Shown: positions 6,631 to 6,678 of the stretch, piece by piece
Numbering within the stretch: the first letter of the stretch is position 1
How the letters are laid out: each line of letters starts with the position of its first letter
The notes under the pieces: generated by a model
Seen by the model: only the letters and a program-made list of their open reading frames with translations
What the model was told of the DNA's origin: nothing
Database searches by the model: none
Position numbers and translations under genes: made by a program
Assembly: GCA_946482495.1 (NCBI GenBank)
Contig: CAMLRV010000127.1
Coordinates: forward strand, 1-6,678
Source of the DNA: an uncultured Flavobacteriia bacterium
GTDB lineage: Bacteria > Bacteroidota > Bacteroidia > Flavobacteriales > Flavobacteriaceae
DNA length: 6,678 nucleotides
Direction of reading: 5' to 3'

Positions 6631-6678
6631 GGCAAGCGACCTACATCGCACCGCTACAACCGCATACCTTTGCTGCGT
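6631..6678 (-). ncRNA. ffs: Signal recognition particle RNA, small bacterial type (3' half only)
   Basis: On the minus strand the sequence begins ACGCAGCAAAGGTATG and continues through GGTGCGATGTAGGTCGC to GCTTGCC. This follows the 3' side of bacterial 4.5S RNA: the GCAGC segment that forms the M-domain (Ffh) binding internal loop just after the GGAA tetraloop, then the AAGG element and the GGGATGTAG-like helix strand seen in E. coli. The RNA joins Ffh to form the particle that delivers nascent membrane proteins to the translocon. The stretch is much richer in G and C than the surrounding DNA, as expected for a structured RNA in an AT-rich genome. The tetraloop and pairing 5' strand lie beyond the window, so helix formation cannot be verified here. 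Recognition is from memory of the family; the exact 3' end is uncertain by several bases. Confidence 0.82.

Noticed and set aside
1..6678. Search for CRISPR arrays, insertion sequences, phage genes, toxin-antitoxin or defence systems
   Set aside because: No spaced direct repeats, transposase or integrase motifs, or small toxin-like gene pairs were seen; nearly all of the window is explained by housekeeping and envelope genes.

Overview
The window looks like ordinary chromosome from a flavobacterium-like member of the Bacteroidota. It is AT-rich, its promoters fit the Bacteroidetes TTG / TAnnTTTG pattern, and starts lack clear Shine-Dalgarno sequences. Its gene families (a DUF5686 outer-membrane protein with a carboxypeptidase-like regulatory domain, a lysyl-tRNA synthetase with an extra C-terminal domain, M28 lipoprotein peptidase) are typical of that phylum. 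The genus is an inference from protein character; no search was run.

Left part (1-2550). A lipoprotein gene of unknown function runs leftward from 622 off the window edge, so its C-terminus is missing. It is divergent from lysS (791-2485), which encodes class II lysyl-tRNA synthetase. The 168-base gap between them holds two back-to-back promoters and a 9-bp inverted repeat over the -7 element of the lipoprotein gene. A strong hairpin with T-runs on both sides (2507-2545) ends lysS and also serves the convergent gene on its right.

Right part (2558-6539, all minus strand). Three genes are read in the order M28-family zinc peptidase (lipoprotein), aroQ (type II 3-dehydroquinate dehydratase), then a large DUF5686 outer-membrane beta-barrel protein. 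The peptidase stop and aroQ start overlap as TAATG, and 65 bases separate aroQ from the barrel gene. One clear promoter precedes the peptidase and none is obvious inside the cluster, so the three are probably co-transcribed. The products act in different places: the peptidase on a membrane anchor, AroQ in the cytoplasm, and the barrel protein in the outer membrane. No shared pathway is evident.

Right edge (about 6621-6678). A GC-rich stretch matches the 3' half of the bacterial small SRP RNA (4.5S, ffs) on the minus strand, followed by a T-rich termination tract. Its 5' half lies outside the window.

No mobile element, CRISPR array, phage gene, tRNA or rRNA was seen, and no convincing new multi-gene system. 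The items most worth a second look are the inverted repeat in the divergent promoter region, the uncharacterised lipoprotein and barrel protein, and the C-terminal extension of LysS.
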